From Bacteroidota bacterium (lineage in GTDB: Bacteria; Bacteroidota; Ignavibacteria; SZUA-365): DNA of 6,643 nt. The translations under genes and the position numbers were made by a program. This document shows, piece after piece, positions 1-5,519 of the stretch (positions within the stretch are counted from its first letter, which is position 1; every line of letters begins with the position of its first letter). Location: the NCBI GenBank assembly GCA_018224415.1, contig JAGTUZ010000213.1, forward strand, positions 1 through 6,643. The letters run 5' to 3'. A model generated the notes under the pieces. The model was given only the letters and a program-made list of their open reading frames with translations, searched no databases and was not told the origin of the DNA.

Positions 1-1587
1 GTGATGGCACAGCACGACCTTGAGAAAACCACGGAACTTCCTGGCTGGCATGTGCAGCTCTGGGAGAATGTCGAACGCACCGACCTCTGGTGGTTTGGCT
101 GGTATTCGGCGCCACTGGGGGATATCAACGGCGACGGCTATGACGACCTCGCCGTGTCTTCCGCTGCTGACACAACATTCATCTTCCTCGGAGGCGATCC
201 CTTCAACCATCAGGAGGCCTTCATCGTCCGAGGAGGAAGTGCTGGAATCGCCTCGGCGGATTTCAACCGCGACGGGAGGATGGATATCGTCACGGCGATC
301 GAATACGATGGTCCTGGGGAGTACTACCCCGATTTTCGCGGTGCCGTACGAATCTATCTGCAAAAGATCAGCCCCCCGTACTTCACCTTGGAAGCAGATC
401 TGCTGATCGAAGGTGATTCGATGGATCAGGTTGGTAGAAACATCAATCCATTCCGTGGTTCGGTCATCGTCCTGGATTTCAACGGCGACGGATGGCCCGA
501 CCTGCTCACGAAATCGTGGGATCATCGCGATTCGGTGCGGTGGAAAGGCGTGCTCTATCTCGGCGGACCTGCCATGGATGCCGTGCCGGATGCCGAGTTC
601 AAGGTGCCCATTCCACTTACGATAGGTCACGACTACATGGCGGATGCGCTCGTCGGCGATATCAACGGTGACGGCTATGATGATGTTCTCATCGCCGGAA
701 CTGGCCCAAGGGGACCAGGCGAAGGAGAATACTGGGATCTCTTTTTCGGAAACCCCTGGGCCATCGCAATAGAACCTCAACGCATCATTCGGAAATCGAA
801 TGGCTGGGCGCCCAAACGTCACGGGTCGACCATTATGGATGTCAACGCCGATGGGTATGATGACATCCTCTGTTCCACCGCCGTTGTGGTTTATGGTAAT
901 GCCCTCCTGTTCCGAGGCAGTGCCTCGCTGCCGGAGCGTATCCTCCCGAACGATTCCATCCTCAACTCCGAACCGTATTACCAGGGTGACCTATCTCCGT
1001 CGTACTCCTGCCCGGTCGGGGATATGAACGGTGATGGCACCGACGACCTGGTCATGGCATGGCATCCCTATTTTGTTTTTGGAACACCGTATTATTTTTA
1101 CCCATGTGGACCGTTGTTTCGTGAGCCCGTGGGCTGGTTCGGCACGAATCCAACTTTTGACAATGTCGAACCTGGTGTTCACCCCGCAGGCGATCTCAAC
1201 GGCGACGGCTATGACGATATCATCACGCTTGGAAAGGGCTCTCATTCATACTCCGACAACCGCTTCCAGATCTGGCTGGGCGCGCGGCAGTTGAGCACGG
1301 CCGTGGAGTCACCACCAACTCCTTCGGTCCCGATCCTCACGCTTTCTCCAAATCCCCTGCCCTCTGACCACCGCCAGCTCCGTGTCGTTGCCGAGGGCGC
1401 GCGTCCCGGGTCGGTCGATGTACTCATCACCGATCTGCTCGGCCGTGTCCATTCGTCGCGAAGCTGCGATTTCACGGGCCACACACCCGAACTCACACTC
1501 GCCCTGCCCGTGCTGCCCGCGGGCGTCTATCTGCTCACGCTGCGCCAGGGCAATGTGCTCGCGCAGCAGAAACTCCTGGTTTATTGA
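1..1587 (+). CDS. T9SS-exported FG-GAP/VCBS beta-propeller protein, 5' end probably outside window
   Basis: This is the C-terminal 528 residues of a protein that is probably surface-attached or secreted. Seven calcium-loop motifs of the form DxNxDGxxD begin at residues 41, 87, 159, 220, 280, 341 and 398, spaced 46 to 72 residues apart (mostly 57-61). Examples are DINGDGYDD, DFNRDGRMD and DLNGDGYDD. Seven such repeats fit an integrin-alpha-like seven-bladed propeller, where the Asp/Asn side chains bind calcium. After a Pro/Ser-rich linker (about 434-443), residues 444-528 form a T9SS type A sorting domain: SPNP, then an immunoglobulin-like segment ending in LPAGVYLLTL and the terminal QQKLLVY. 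Such a domain directs passage through the outer-membrane T9SS. The window opens with GTG ATG in frame, but neither start is followed by a signal peptide and the first blade begins almost at once. I therefore read this as a 5'-truncated gene whose start and export signal lie upstream. The ligand cannot be predicted. The family call is firm; the start is not. Confidence 0.85.
   Translation: MMAQHDLEKTTELPGWHVQLWENVERTDLWWFGWYSAPLGDINGDGYDDLAVSSAADTTFIFLGGDPFNHQEAFIVRGGSAGIASADFNRDGRMDIVTAIEYDGPGEYYPDFRGAVRIYLQKISPPYFTLEADLLIEGDSMDQVGRNINPFRGSVIVLDFNGDGWPDLLTKSWDHRDSVRWKGVLYLGGPAMDAVPDAEFKVPIPLTIGHDYMADALVGDINGDGYDDVLIAGTGPRGPGEGEYWDLFFGNPWAIAIEPQRIIRKSNGWAPKRHGSTIMDVNADGYDDILCSTAVVVYGNALLFRGSASLPERILPNDSILNSEPYYQGDLSPSYSCPVGDMNGDGTDDLVMAWHPYFVFGTPYYFYPCGPLFREPVGWFGTNPTFDNVEPGVHPAGDLNGDGYDDIITLGKGSHSYSDNRFQIWLGARQLSTAVESPPTPSVPILTLSPNPLPSDHRQLRVVAEGARPGSVDVLITDLLGRVHSSRSCDFTGHTPELTLALPVLPAGVYLLTLRQGNVLAQQKLLVY
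121..1218 (+). repeat. Seven FG-GAP/VCBS calcium-loop repeats in the first gene
   Basis: The DxNxDGxxD loops are encoded at 121, 259, 475, 658, 838, 1021 and 1192. The copies at 121, 658 and 1192 are nearly identical at DNA level over 27 bases, while those at 259 and 475 are more diverged (NRDGRMD, NGDGWPD). The spacing is that of beta-propeller blades, not of tandem DNA repeats. The near-identical loops could allow recombination or short-read misassembly. Confidence 0.85.
1330..1584 (+). other. T9SS type A sorting domain, SPNP form
   Basis: This is the last 85 or so residues of the first protein. The order is a strand ending in SPNPLP, a strand VDVLITDLLGR, a strand LTLALPVLPAGVYLLTL and a final VLAQQKLLVY with a terminal aromatic. 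It matches the usual pattern: a PNP entry motif, a 'D..GR' turn, a 'L..G.Y.l.l' strand and a basic C-terminal strand. The signal is normally removed on export, leaving the mature protein anchored or released. It has no internal stop and ends naturally, so the 3' end of the first gene is intact. Confidence 0.85.
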
Positions 1588-2929
1588 CATCCAGGGATAC
1601 CTCTCCAATCCCGTCACCGATTTCGAACGCTACAACTTCGTCGGCGACACCATCTTCGCGCGCACAAGGGAACTCGGCGCCACACTGATCAGCGGCTATC
1701 TCCATCCCCCGGCCATCACCGCCGCTCCCAATGTCACCCGCCAACTCAGCGACCAGGCGCATCCGCCGGCGCATCCACAACCGCTCGACATGGCGGTGAT
1801 CGATCTCGGCCTCGATACCTACCTCAAGGGCGAACGCATCATGTTCCATCCCGAGGTCCAGCCGAACCCGGCAACCGGACTCGAGGCGGATTTCGATCAG
1901 AGAGGGACATACATACTCGTCAATCATCCCAACTTCAACCAGATTCCTTACCCCGATCTGGATCTGTCCGTCCCACTATCGGATCCGGATGCACCGCACA
2001 ACGCCATCCGGATGGAGCCAGGCAAGGGGATAATCACCAGCGTCACCCCCGTCAAAAAGGAATATCTCTCGCTCTTCCGCGACTGGTGGCCCACGGATCC
2101 CGACCCTTCGAAAAATCTGCACGACATGTGCAGTGCCTCTGGGTTGTATCTGCTCTCGGTGACCGTGAAGGCAGATGTCCCGAGCACGATGACAGAATCC
2201 GACACGCCGCTCATGTACGTCACGATCATGACCGTCGATTCCACGAACCCGAATGTTTCCGACAGCATCGTTTTCACGCTCGAAGAAAAGCATTTCTTCG
2301 ATGCGAGCCATAATCTCATCACGACGCCCATCGAGGTCCTCCTCGGGGCCTTCGAACTGAGACAGATCCCGCGTAAGGACAACGACACCCTGCCCGCGGT
2401 GACCTTCGCCGCGAGACGACCTCTCACCGGCCTGCTGCCAAATCCCTGGCTCGACACCACCCTGAATCGCTACGAGCGAATCCTCGATATCGACGACCGC
2501 GCGTCCGTTGACAGCATTGAGGCCAGGTACCGCGGTTTCCCTGTACTGTGCCTCGGGCTATACCGAACCGACCGAGGTCTCGAGCGCGTTCAACCGACGC
2601 TTCGCATCGGGTTTCTACAGCTATCCGGTCAAGATGTCGTTTGCCAGGCATGGACGTCGCCCGGTGTACCCAGGCATCGACGTCAAGGAATACTACGATT
2701 CCCTGAACCAGTACGCCATGCGGGGATTTGTGGAAACGGCACGCACCTATCGCAAACATGCGCAGAAGCGGAAGCAGGCCAATGCCGCGTTTCCGTGGAT
2801 TCCCTTCGTGCAAAATCATTCAAACCTGTTCCTCGCCGATACGGGCTCCAACTGGAACGATGGCGACTGGCTGCGAGAACCAACGGCTGCAGAACTGCGC
2901 CATCAATGCAACATCGCACTGGCAAGTGA
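1553..2929 (+). CDS. 5' portion of a large frameshifted T9SS protein (barrel start plus beta-sandwich), no signal peptide
   Basis: This frame is convincing from about 1588 to about 2545. It then gives way to the next frame, and 2546-2929 is a spurious tail. Early residues (YNFVGDTIFARTRELGATL, about 1631-1685) look like the first helix and strand of a beta/alpha barrel. The segment at about 2138-2390 (GLYLLSVTVKADV, then PLMYVTIMTVDS and SDSIVFTLEEKHF) is beta-rich and resembles a carbohydrate-binding-module-like sandwich inserted in the barrel. From about 2460 helical text resumes (LNRYERILDIDD, VDSIEARYRGF). The start is unclear. ATG 1553 lies inside the sorting-domain codons of the previous gene and gives a non-hydrophobic N-terminus. 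ATG 1790 would discard plausible protein. No export signal is visible, although the other half of the gene carries a T9SS signal, so the true 5' end appears to be missing. The product is not identified by name; the glycoside-hydrolase-like fold is inference. Confidence 0.55.
   Translation: MCSRSRNSWFIDIQGYLSNPVTDFERYNFVGDTIFARTRELGATLISGYLHPPAITAAPNVTRQLSDQAHPPAHPQPLDMAVIDLGLDTYLKGERIMFHPEVQPNPATGLEADFDQRGTYILVNHPNFNQIPYPDLDLSVPLSDPDAPHNAIRMEPGKGIITSVTPVKKEYLSLFRDWWPTDPDPSKNLHDMCSASGLYLLSVTVKADVPSTMTESDTPLMYVTIMTVDSTNPNVSDSIVFTLEEKHFFDASHNLITTPIEVLLGAFELRQIPRKDNDTLPAVTFAARRPLTGLLPNPWLDTTLNRYERILDIDDRASVDSIEARYRGFPVLCLGLYRTDRGLERVQPTLRIGFLQLSGQDVVCQAWTSPGVPRHRRQGILRFPEPVRHAGICGNGTHLSQTCAEAEAGQCRVSVDSLRAKSFKPVPRRYGLQLERWRLAARTNGCRTAPSMQHRTGK
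2466..2560 (+). other. Frameshift zone joining the two halves of the second gene
   Basis: Frame 3 has a TGA stop at 2463-2465 and is open from 2466 onward. Frame 2 reads well through the codons for SIEARYRGFPVL (about 2513-2548). Frame 3 reads well from the codons for YCASGYTEPTE (2544 on). A single extra base, or two missing bases, near 2520-2550 would restore one continuous protein, with a best join around RGFPVL/YCASGYTEP. There is no long homopolymer, only ttt and ccc, and no stop codon in the first frame here to cause ribosome pausing. Mutation or sequence error is therefore more likely than programmed recoding. Confidence 0.7.
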
Positions 2930-5291
2930 TGCCGATGGTGTGATGTTCTATACGCTCGTCTCCTGTCCGGGGCAGCTCGCCGTTGATCGTTGGTGGCCTG
3001 ACTCGATACAGCAATGGAACATCGATGACTCTCTCCACCCGCAGACCGGTGGCGAGATCGACATGAACGCCGGCATGATGGGCTATCTCGACAGCAATCT
3101 CGTACGACGGCGCAGCGACTGGAATGGCGAGAGCAAATGGGATTCGACCGTCGCGTATATCAACGCGTTTCTCCGGCCGGTCGCAGATATCATTCAGCAA
3201 AACCTGCTCTGGCAGGATGCGAAAATCTGGAGTATCCGCAATTACCCGGACGCGGGGTCAAACGCTCTTGTCAACCAGATCGTGAGCATGAAACAGGATG
3301 CCCATAATCCAATAGATGAGGCGGATTCGACATTCGTGATCGTCAGCGAGTTCGTGCATCGTACCACCGATGACAACTACCTGCTTGTCCTCAACGGGCG
3401 TACGCATCCGATCGAGGGGCACCGGCATATCACCGTGAAACTCGGTCTCGCCGGGAGTCCCGATACCAAGTGGCTCGTCGAGAATGTCCTCACCGGTGAC
3501 ATCTGGCTGGTGCGGCCAAGTGCGGCTCCCGATCCAAATTCCACCGCCAACGGTTTCACCGACTACTTCCGGCCCGGCGATGCCGCCCTTTATCGGCTCG
3601 TGCCCACCGATCGTCCCGAGACGCTTCTCCCGGCGGATTTCCCCGCGAACTTCTTCGTCACTCCCGACGCGGCAATGACGATGAGCGCAAGTAACGTGCA
3701 TACCTTCCAGCCATACAAGGGCATATTCGTCGATGGTTCGCTCATCGCCTATGGTGCGCGATTCACGGCGGCGAACGAAATCTGGCAGGGCATTCATGCC
3801 CGCAATGACGGCTCGGTGTACCTCGACAACTGCATGCTCGATGGCGGAGGCGTCATCGCCGGATCGCTCGGCAGCGCGACGGTCGTTGATACACGCATCG
3901 ACAATGTCCCCTACGCACTGTACAACGTCGGTGGCACACTATCCTCCTCCCGCACACTGGCATCCGGGTGTAGCGATGGCTACGCATGGATAGACGGGCC
4001 GATCACCTACATCGACAGCGATGCGGCAACCGCAACATCCTGGCCTGCGTCGTGGGGCAGCGGAATCGACATGCATGGAGGCGGCTTCGTGGACATGCGC
4101 AACACAACGCTTTCCGGCTTCGTCACCGGAGTGTTTTGTCGCGCTGGAATCGTCACGACGTATTACGGGCATGAAGGCCTCAATCGCATCAACGCCGTTT
4201 CCAACGTACTGATCGCCGAGTATGATGGTTGGATCGACTTCGGAGATACGCTCGGTGGGTATGGAACGAACAACTGCTTCTCGCTCCAGGATCTCGTCAA
4301 CGGTTTCCACGTGTGGGGAGGCGGGCACGGCGTCAATGCCGTCGACAGCTACTGGGGATCGCAACAGCTCAACCTCACCGGTACCTACAACGTCGGTGCG
4401 ACGCGCCTGGTGTGCGGCATCCCGTTCACGGGAGAGACAGGCGCAAGGCAACTGTCAAAATCCATGACGCCGCCGCCACCGAACAACACGAAACGCGCAC
4501 TCATGCAGGCGTACCGGGACAGCAATCACGTATTGCTTCGCTCGATGCTCTCGGCGAGACTGCGCGCGATGCGGCTCACACCGGTCGACCGGGAAACAGT
4601 TGATTTCATCCGATATACCGCGCTGCGACGTGAAGATCTCTCGGATTTGCGCGACACACTGGTGAGTGAACTGATCGCGCATCAAAGCATCGAGGCGAAA
4701 CTTCAAGCGGCGGATGCGCTCGCGGAAAACCGGCAATTCAGGGGCGCGCTGGAAGTGCTCGGTGCATACAGCTTCGAAGGATCGGCTTCCTTGAAGCGGC
4801 AATATCTCAAACGCCGCGCACTGTATCTCCCGTTTGCCTATCAGGGCGGGTATCGCGACGGTCTGCTTGCCCTCGATTCGCTCGAACAGCATTCGGTTGG
4901 AGACAGTGCCTTGCAGCCATTGTTCCGCTTGTATCCGCTGCTGTACAGCGGGCTTCGTCTCGACAGCCTGACAAATCGTACCCCGAAACGAACCGCGACC
5001 TCGACGTTCTGGGACCGCTTCCTGCCCGATGATATCGAGCTTGGACAGAACTACCCGAACCCCTTCTCCGATGTCACCTCCTTCACCTTCAAACTCGGCG
5101 AAAACAGGCATGTGCGCCTTGCCGTGTACGACGCGATGGGACGTGAGGTGGCGGTGGTCACCGATGCGGACTACCAGCGCGGCGTGCACTCCGCCGTGCT
5201 ACGGAGCTCGGGTCTGCCGAGCGGACTGTATTTTTACCGGCTGACGACGGAAAGTGGAGTCATCCAAAGGAAGATGCTGCTGATGCGGTGA
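2508..5291 (+). CDS. 3' portion of a large T9SS protein: barrel end, beta-helix, helical module, sorting domain
   Basis: The open frame gives 927 residues from a TTG at 2508 that is probably not a real start, since the N-terminal part lies in frame 2 upstream. Residues about 60-260 continue an alpha/beta barrel. The stretch REPTAAELRHQCNIALASDA followed by DGVMFYTL (2874-2957) resembles the helix-strand pair near the end of glycoside-hydrolase-type barrels of GH42-like families. Residues 260-365 (EFVHRTTDDNYLLVLNGR to DAALYRLVP) form a beta-rich module like those after such barrels. Residues 378-645 are Gly/Asn/Asp-rich with short strands (GSLIAYGARF, IWQGIHARNDGSVYLDNC), typical of a right-handed beta-helix. 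A Pro-rich linker (PPPPNN, about 4470) leads to a helical module at residues 660-820. Residues 839-927 are a T9SS type A sorting domain beginning ELGQNYPNPF. No catalytic pair can be assigned with confidence. Export would need a signal peptide, which is not seen upstream. Confidence 0.7.
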   Translation: MTALRPGTAVSLYCASGYTEPTEVSSAFNRRFASGFYSYPVKMSFARHGRRPVYPGIDVKEYYDSLNQYAMRGFVETARTYRKHAQKRKQANAAFPWIPFVQNHSNLFLADTGSNWNDGDWLREPTAAELRHQCNIALASDADGVMFYTLVSCPGQLAVDRWWPDSIQQWNIDDSLHPQTGGEIDMNAGMMGYLDSNLVRRRSDWNGESKWDSTVAYINAFLRPVADIIQQNLLWQDAKIWSIRNYPDAGSNALVNQIVSMKQDAHNPIDEADSTFVIVSEFVHRTTDDNYLLVLNGRTHPIEGHRHITVKLGLAGSPDTKWLVENVLTGDIWLVRPSAAPDPNSTANGFTDYFRPGDAALYRLVPTDRPETLLPADFPANFFVTPDAAMTMSASNVHTFQPYKGIFVDGSLIAYGARFTAANEIWQGIHARNDGSVYLDNCMLDGGGVIAGSLGSATVVDTRIDNVPYALYNVGGTLSSSRTLASGCSDGYAWIDGPITYIDSDAATATSWPASWGSGIDMHGGGFVDMRNTTLSGFVTGVFCRAGIVTTYYGHEGLNRINAVSNVLIAEYDGWIDFGDTLGGYGTNNCFSLQDLVNGFHVWGGGHGVNAVDSYWGSQQLNLTGTYNVGATRLVCGIPFTGETGARQLSKSMTPPPPNNTKRALMQAYRDSNHVLLRSMLSARLRAMRLTPVDRETVDFIRYTALRREDLSDLRDTLVSELIAHQSIEAKLQAADALAENRQFRGALEVLGAYSFEGSASLKRQYLKRRALYLPFAYQGGYRDGLLALDSLEQHSVGDSALQPLFRLYPLLYSGLRLDSLTNRTPKRTATSTFWDRFLPDDIELGQNYPNPFSDVTSFTFKLGENRHVRLAVYDAMGREVAVVTDADYQRGVHSAVLRSSGLPSGLYFYRLTTESGVIQRKMLLMR
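3640..4440 (+). other. Right-handed beta-helix-like region of the second protein
   Basis: About 268 residues show short hydrophobic strands separated by Gly, Asn and Asp turns. Recurring elements include 'gW.GI...nDGSVyldNc.ldGgG', 'SATVVDTRIDNVPYALYNVG' and 'GFVDMRNTTLSGFVTGVFCRAG'. This register, in which each turn places a small polar residue after an aliphatic strand, is that of parallel beta-helix proteins such as pectate-lyase-like folds. Such regions in T9SS cargo are often binding or structural rather than catalytic. A cluster of catalytic acids or an arginine typical of polysaccharide lyases is not obvious by eye. Confidence 0.6.
4485..4970 (+). other. Alpha-helical module between beta-helix and sorting domain
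   Basis: About 160 residues switch sharply from Gly/Asn-rich beta text to long amphipathic helices with Arg, Leu, Ala and Glu (for example ALMQAYRDSNHVLLRSMLSA, LQAADALAENRQFRGALEVL). The pattern 'A..LAE...F..AL..L' is like a degenerate TPR-type helical hairpin. It lies between the Pro-rich linker and the T9SS signal. It may be a spacer or a protein-contact module; the family is not identified. Confidence 0.55.
5022..5288 (+). other. T9SS type A sorting domain, LGQNYPNPF form
   Basis: The last 89 residues contain ELGQNYPNPFSDVTSFTF, then VRLAVYDAMGREVAVV, a 'G.HSAVLRSSGLPSGLYFYRL' strand and a basic end, IQRKMLLMR. This is the canonical longer form of the Por/T9SS C-terminal signal common in Ignavibacteria and related FCB groups. 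It differs clearly from the SPNP form of the preceding gene, so the two tails are not a recent duplication. Confidence 0.9.
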
Positions 5292-5301
5292 TGCGCCAGC
5301 A

Positions 5302-5318
5302 CGGGGGATAATGCCCCG
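5302..5318 (+). other. Short GC hairpin after the second gene
   Basis: A 5-bp stem, CGGGG (5302-5306) with CCCCG (5314-5318), encloses a 7-base loop, GATAATG. It starts 11 bases after the stop codon at 5291. It may contribute to transcript 3'-end stability with the larger hairpin that follows. On its own it is too short to call a terminator. Confidence 0.3.
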
Positions 5319-5329
5319 ACAAGTTATTG

Positions 5330-5358
5330 CGACAACGGCAACGGGTCCTCGCTATAAT
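5330..5358 (+). promoter_or_regulatory. Candidate sigma70-like promoter overlapping the hairpin
   Basis: A perfect TATAAT lies at 5353-5358. A weak -35-like GCGACA (4 of 6 matches to TTGACA) is 17 bases upstream at 5330-5335. If used, the leader to the ATG at 5520 would be about 155 bases. The main sigma factor of many Bacteroidota prefers a different motif, and the hexamer is also the loop of a hairpin, so this could be chance. Confidence 0.25.
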
Positions 5359-5373
5359 GCGGGGGCCCGTTGC
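5338..5373 (+). terminator. Strong hairpin, probable transcription terminator or 3'-end stabiliser
   Basis: The left arm 5338-5352 (GCAACGGGTCCTCGC) pairs along its full 15 bases with the right arm 5359-5373 (GCGGGGGCCCGTTGC), with two G-U wobbles and no bulge. The loop is 6 bases, TATAAT. The wobbles pair only in the + strand transcript; on the other strand they become A-C mismatches. This polarity fits an element acting on the mRNA of the second gene, whose stop is 46 bases upstream. There is no clean run of T afterwards, only CTCTTGTTC some 12 bases on, so factor-independent termination is not certain. Confidence 0.5.
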
Positions 5374-5424
5374 TGGATCCTCAGCTCTTGTTCAGATCTC
5401 TCATGTTGCCATACAAACAGGATT

Positions 5425-5453
5425 CTCACATGCCCTGGTGCATTTCATGTGGG
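5425..5453 (+). other. Leader hairpin upstream of the third gene
   Basis: CTCACATG (5425-5432) pairs with CATGTGGG (5446-5453) over 8 bp with one G-U wobble and a 13-base loop. It ends 66 bases before the ATG at 5520. It may be a leader structure or chance. No riboswitch family is recognised and no T-run follows. Confidence 0.25.
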
Positions 5454-5506
5454 GGGAAATCCGTACATTTGTCCATTGCAATTATCGTCTATTCAGGATA
5501 TTGGCA

Positions 5507-5516
5507 AAGGGCAGGA
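5507..5516 (+). promoter_or_regulatory. Ribosome binding site of the third gene
   Basis: The purine-rich AAGGGCAGGA lies immediately before the ATG at 5520. The AAGGG part ends 8 bases from the start, an ordinary Shine-Dalgarno spacing. With the signal peptide that follows, it fixes the start codon. Confidence 0.6.
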
Positions 5517-5519
5517 AAT

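Noticed and set aside
1309..1617. Open frame on the minus strand across the first sorting domain
   Set aside because: It is antisense to well-supported coding sequence, with low-complexity Arg/Glu-rich translation and no recognisable motif. It is a by-product of the GC-rich codon usage.
2520..2560. Programmed ribosomal frameshift within the second gene
   Set aside because: There is no slippery heptamer, no stop codon or rare-codon pause in the first frame, and no obvious downstream stem-loop. A plain indel or sequence error explains it better.
4455..5189. 244-codon minus-strand open frame
   Set aside because: It mirrors the helical module and sorting domain of the second gene, which are clearly real on the + strand. 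No ribosome binding site or domain supports it.
5475..5482. Perfect 8-base palindrome ATTGCAAT upstream of the third gene
   Set aside because: An 8-base palindrome is expected by chance at this scale and no second copy lies nearby, so an operator cannot be supported.
5468..5497. Possible Bacteroidota-type promoter (TTTG at 5468-5471 with TATTCAGG at 5490-5497)
   Set aside because: The spacing is close to the usual 19-20 bases, but the downstream half matches TAnnTTTG only at the TA and the last G. Too weak to report as a feature.
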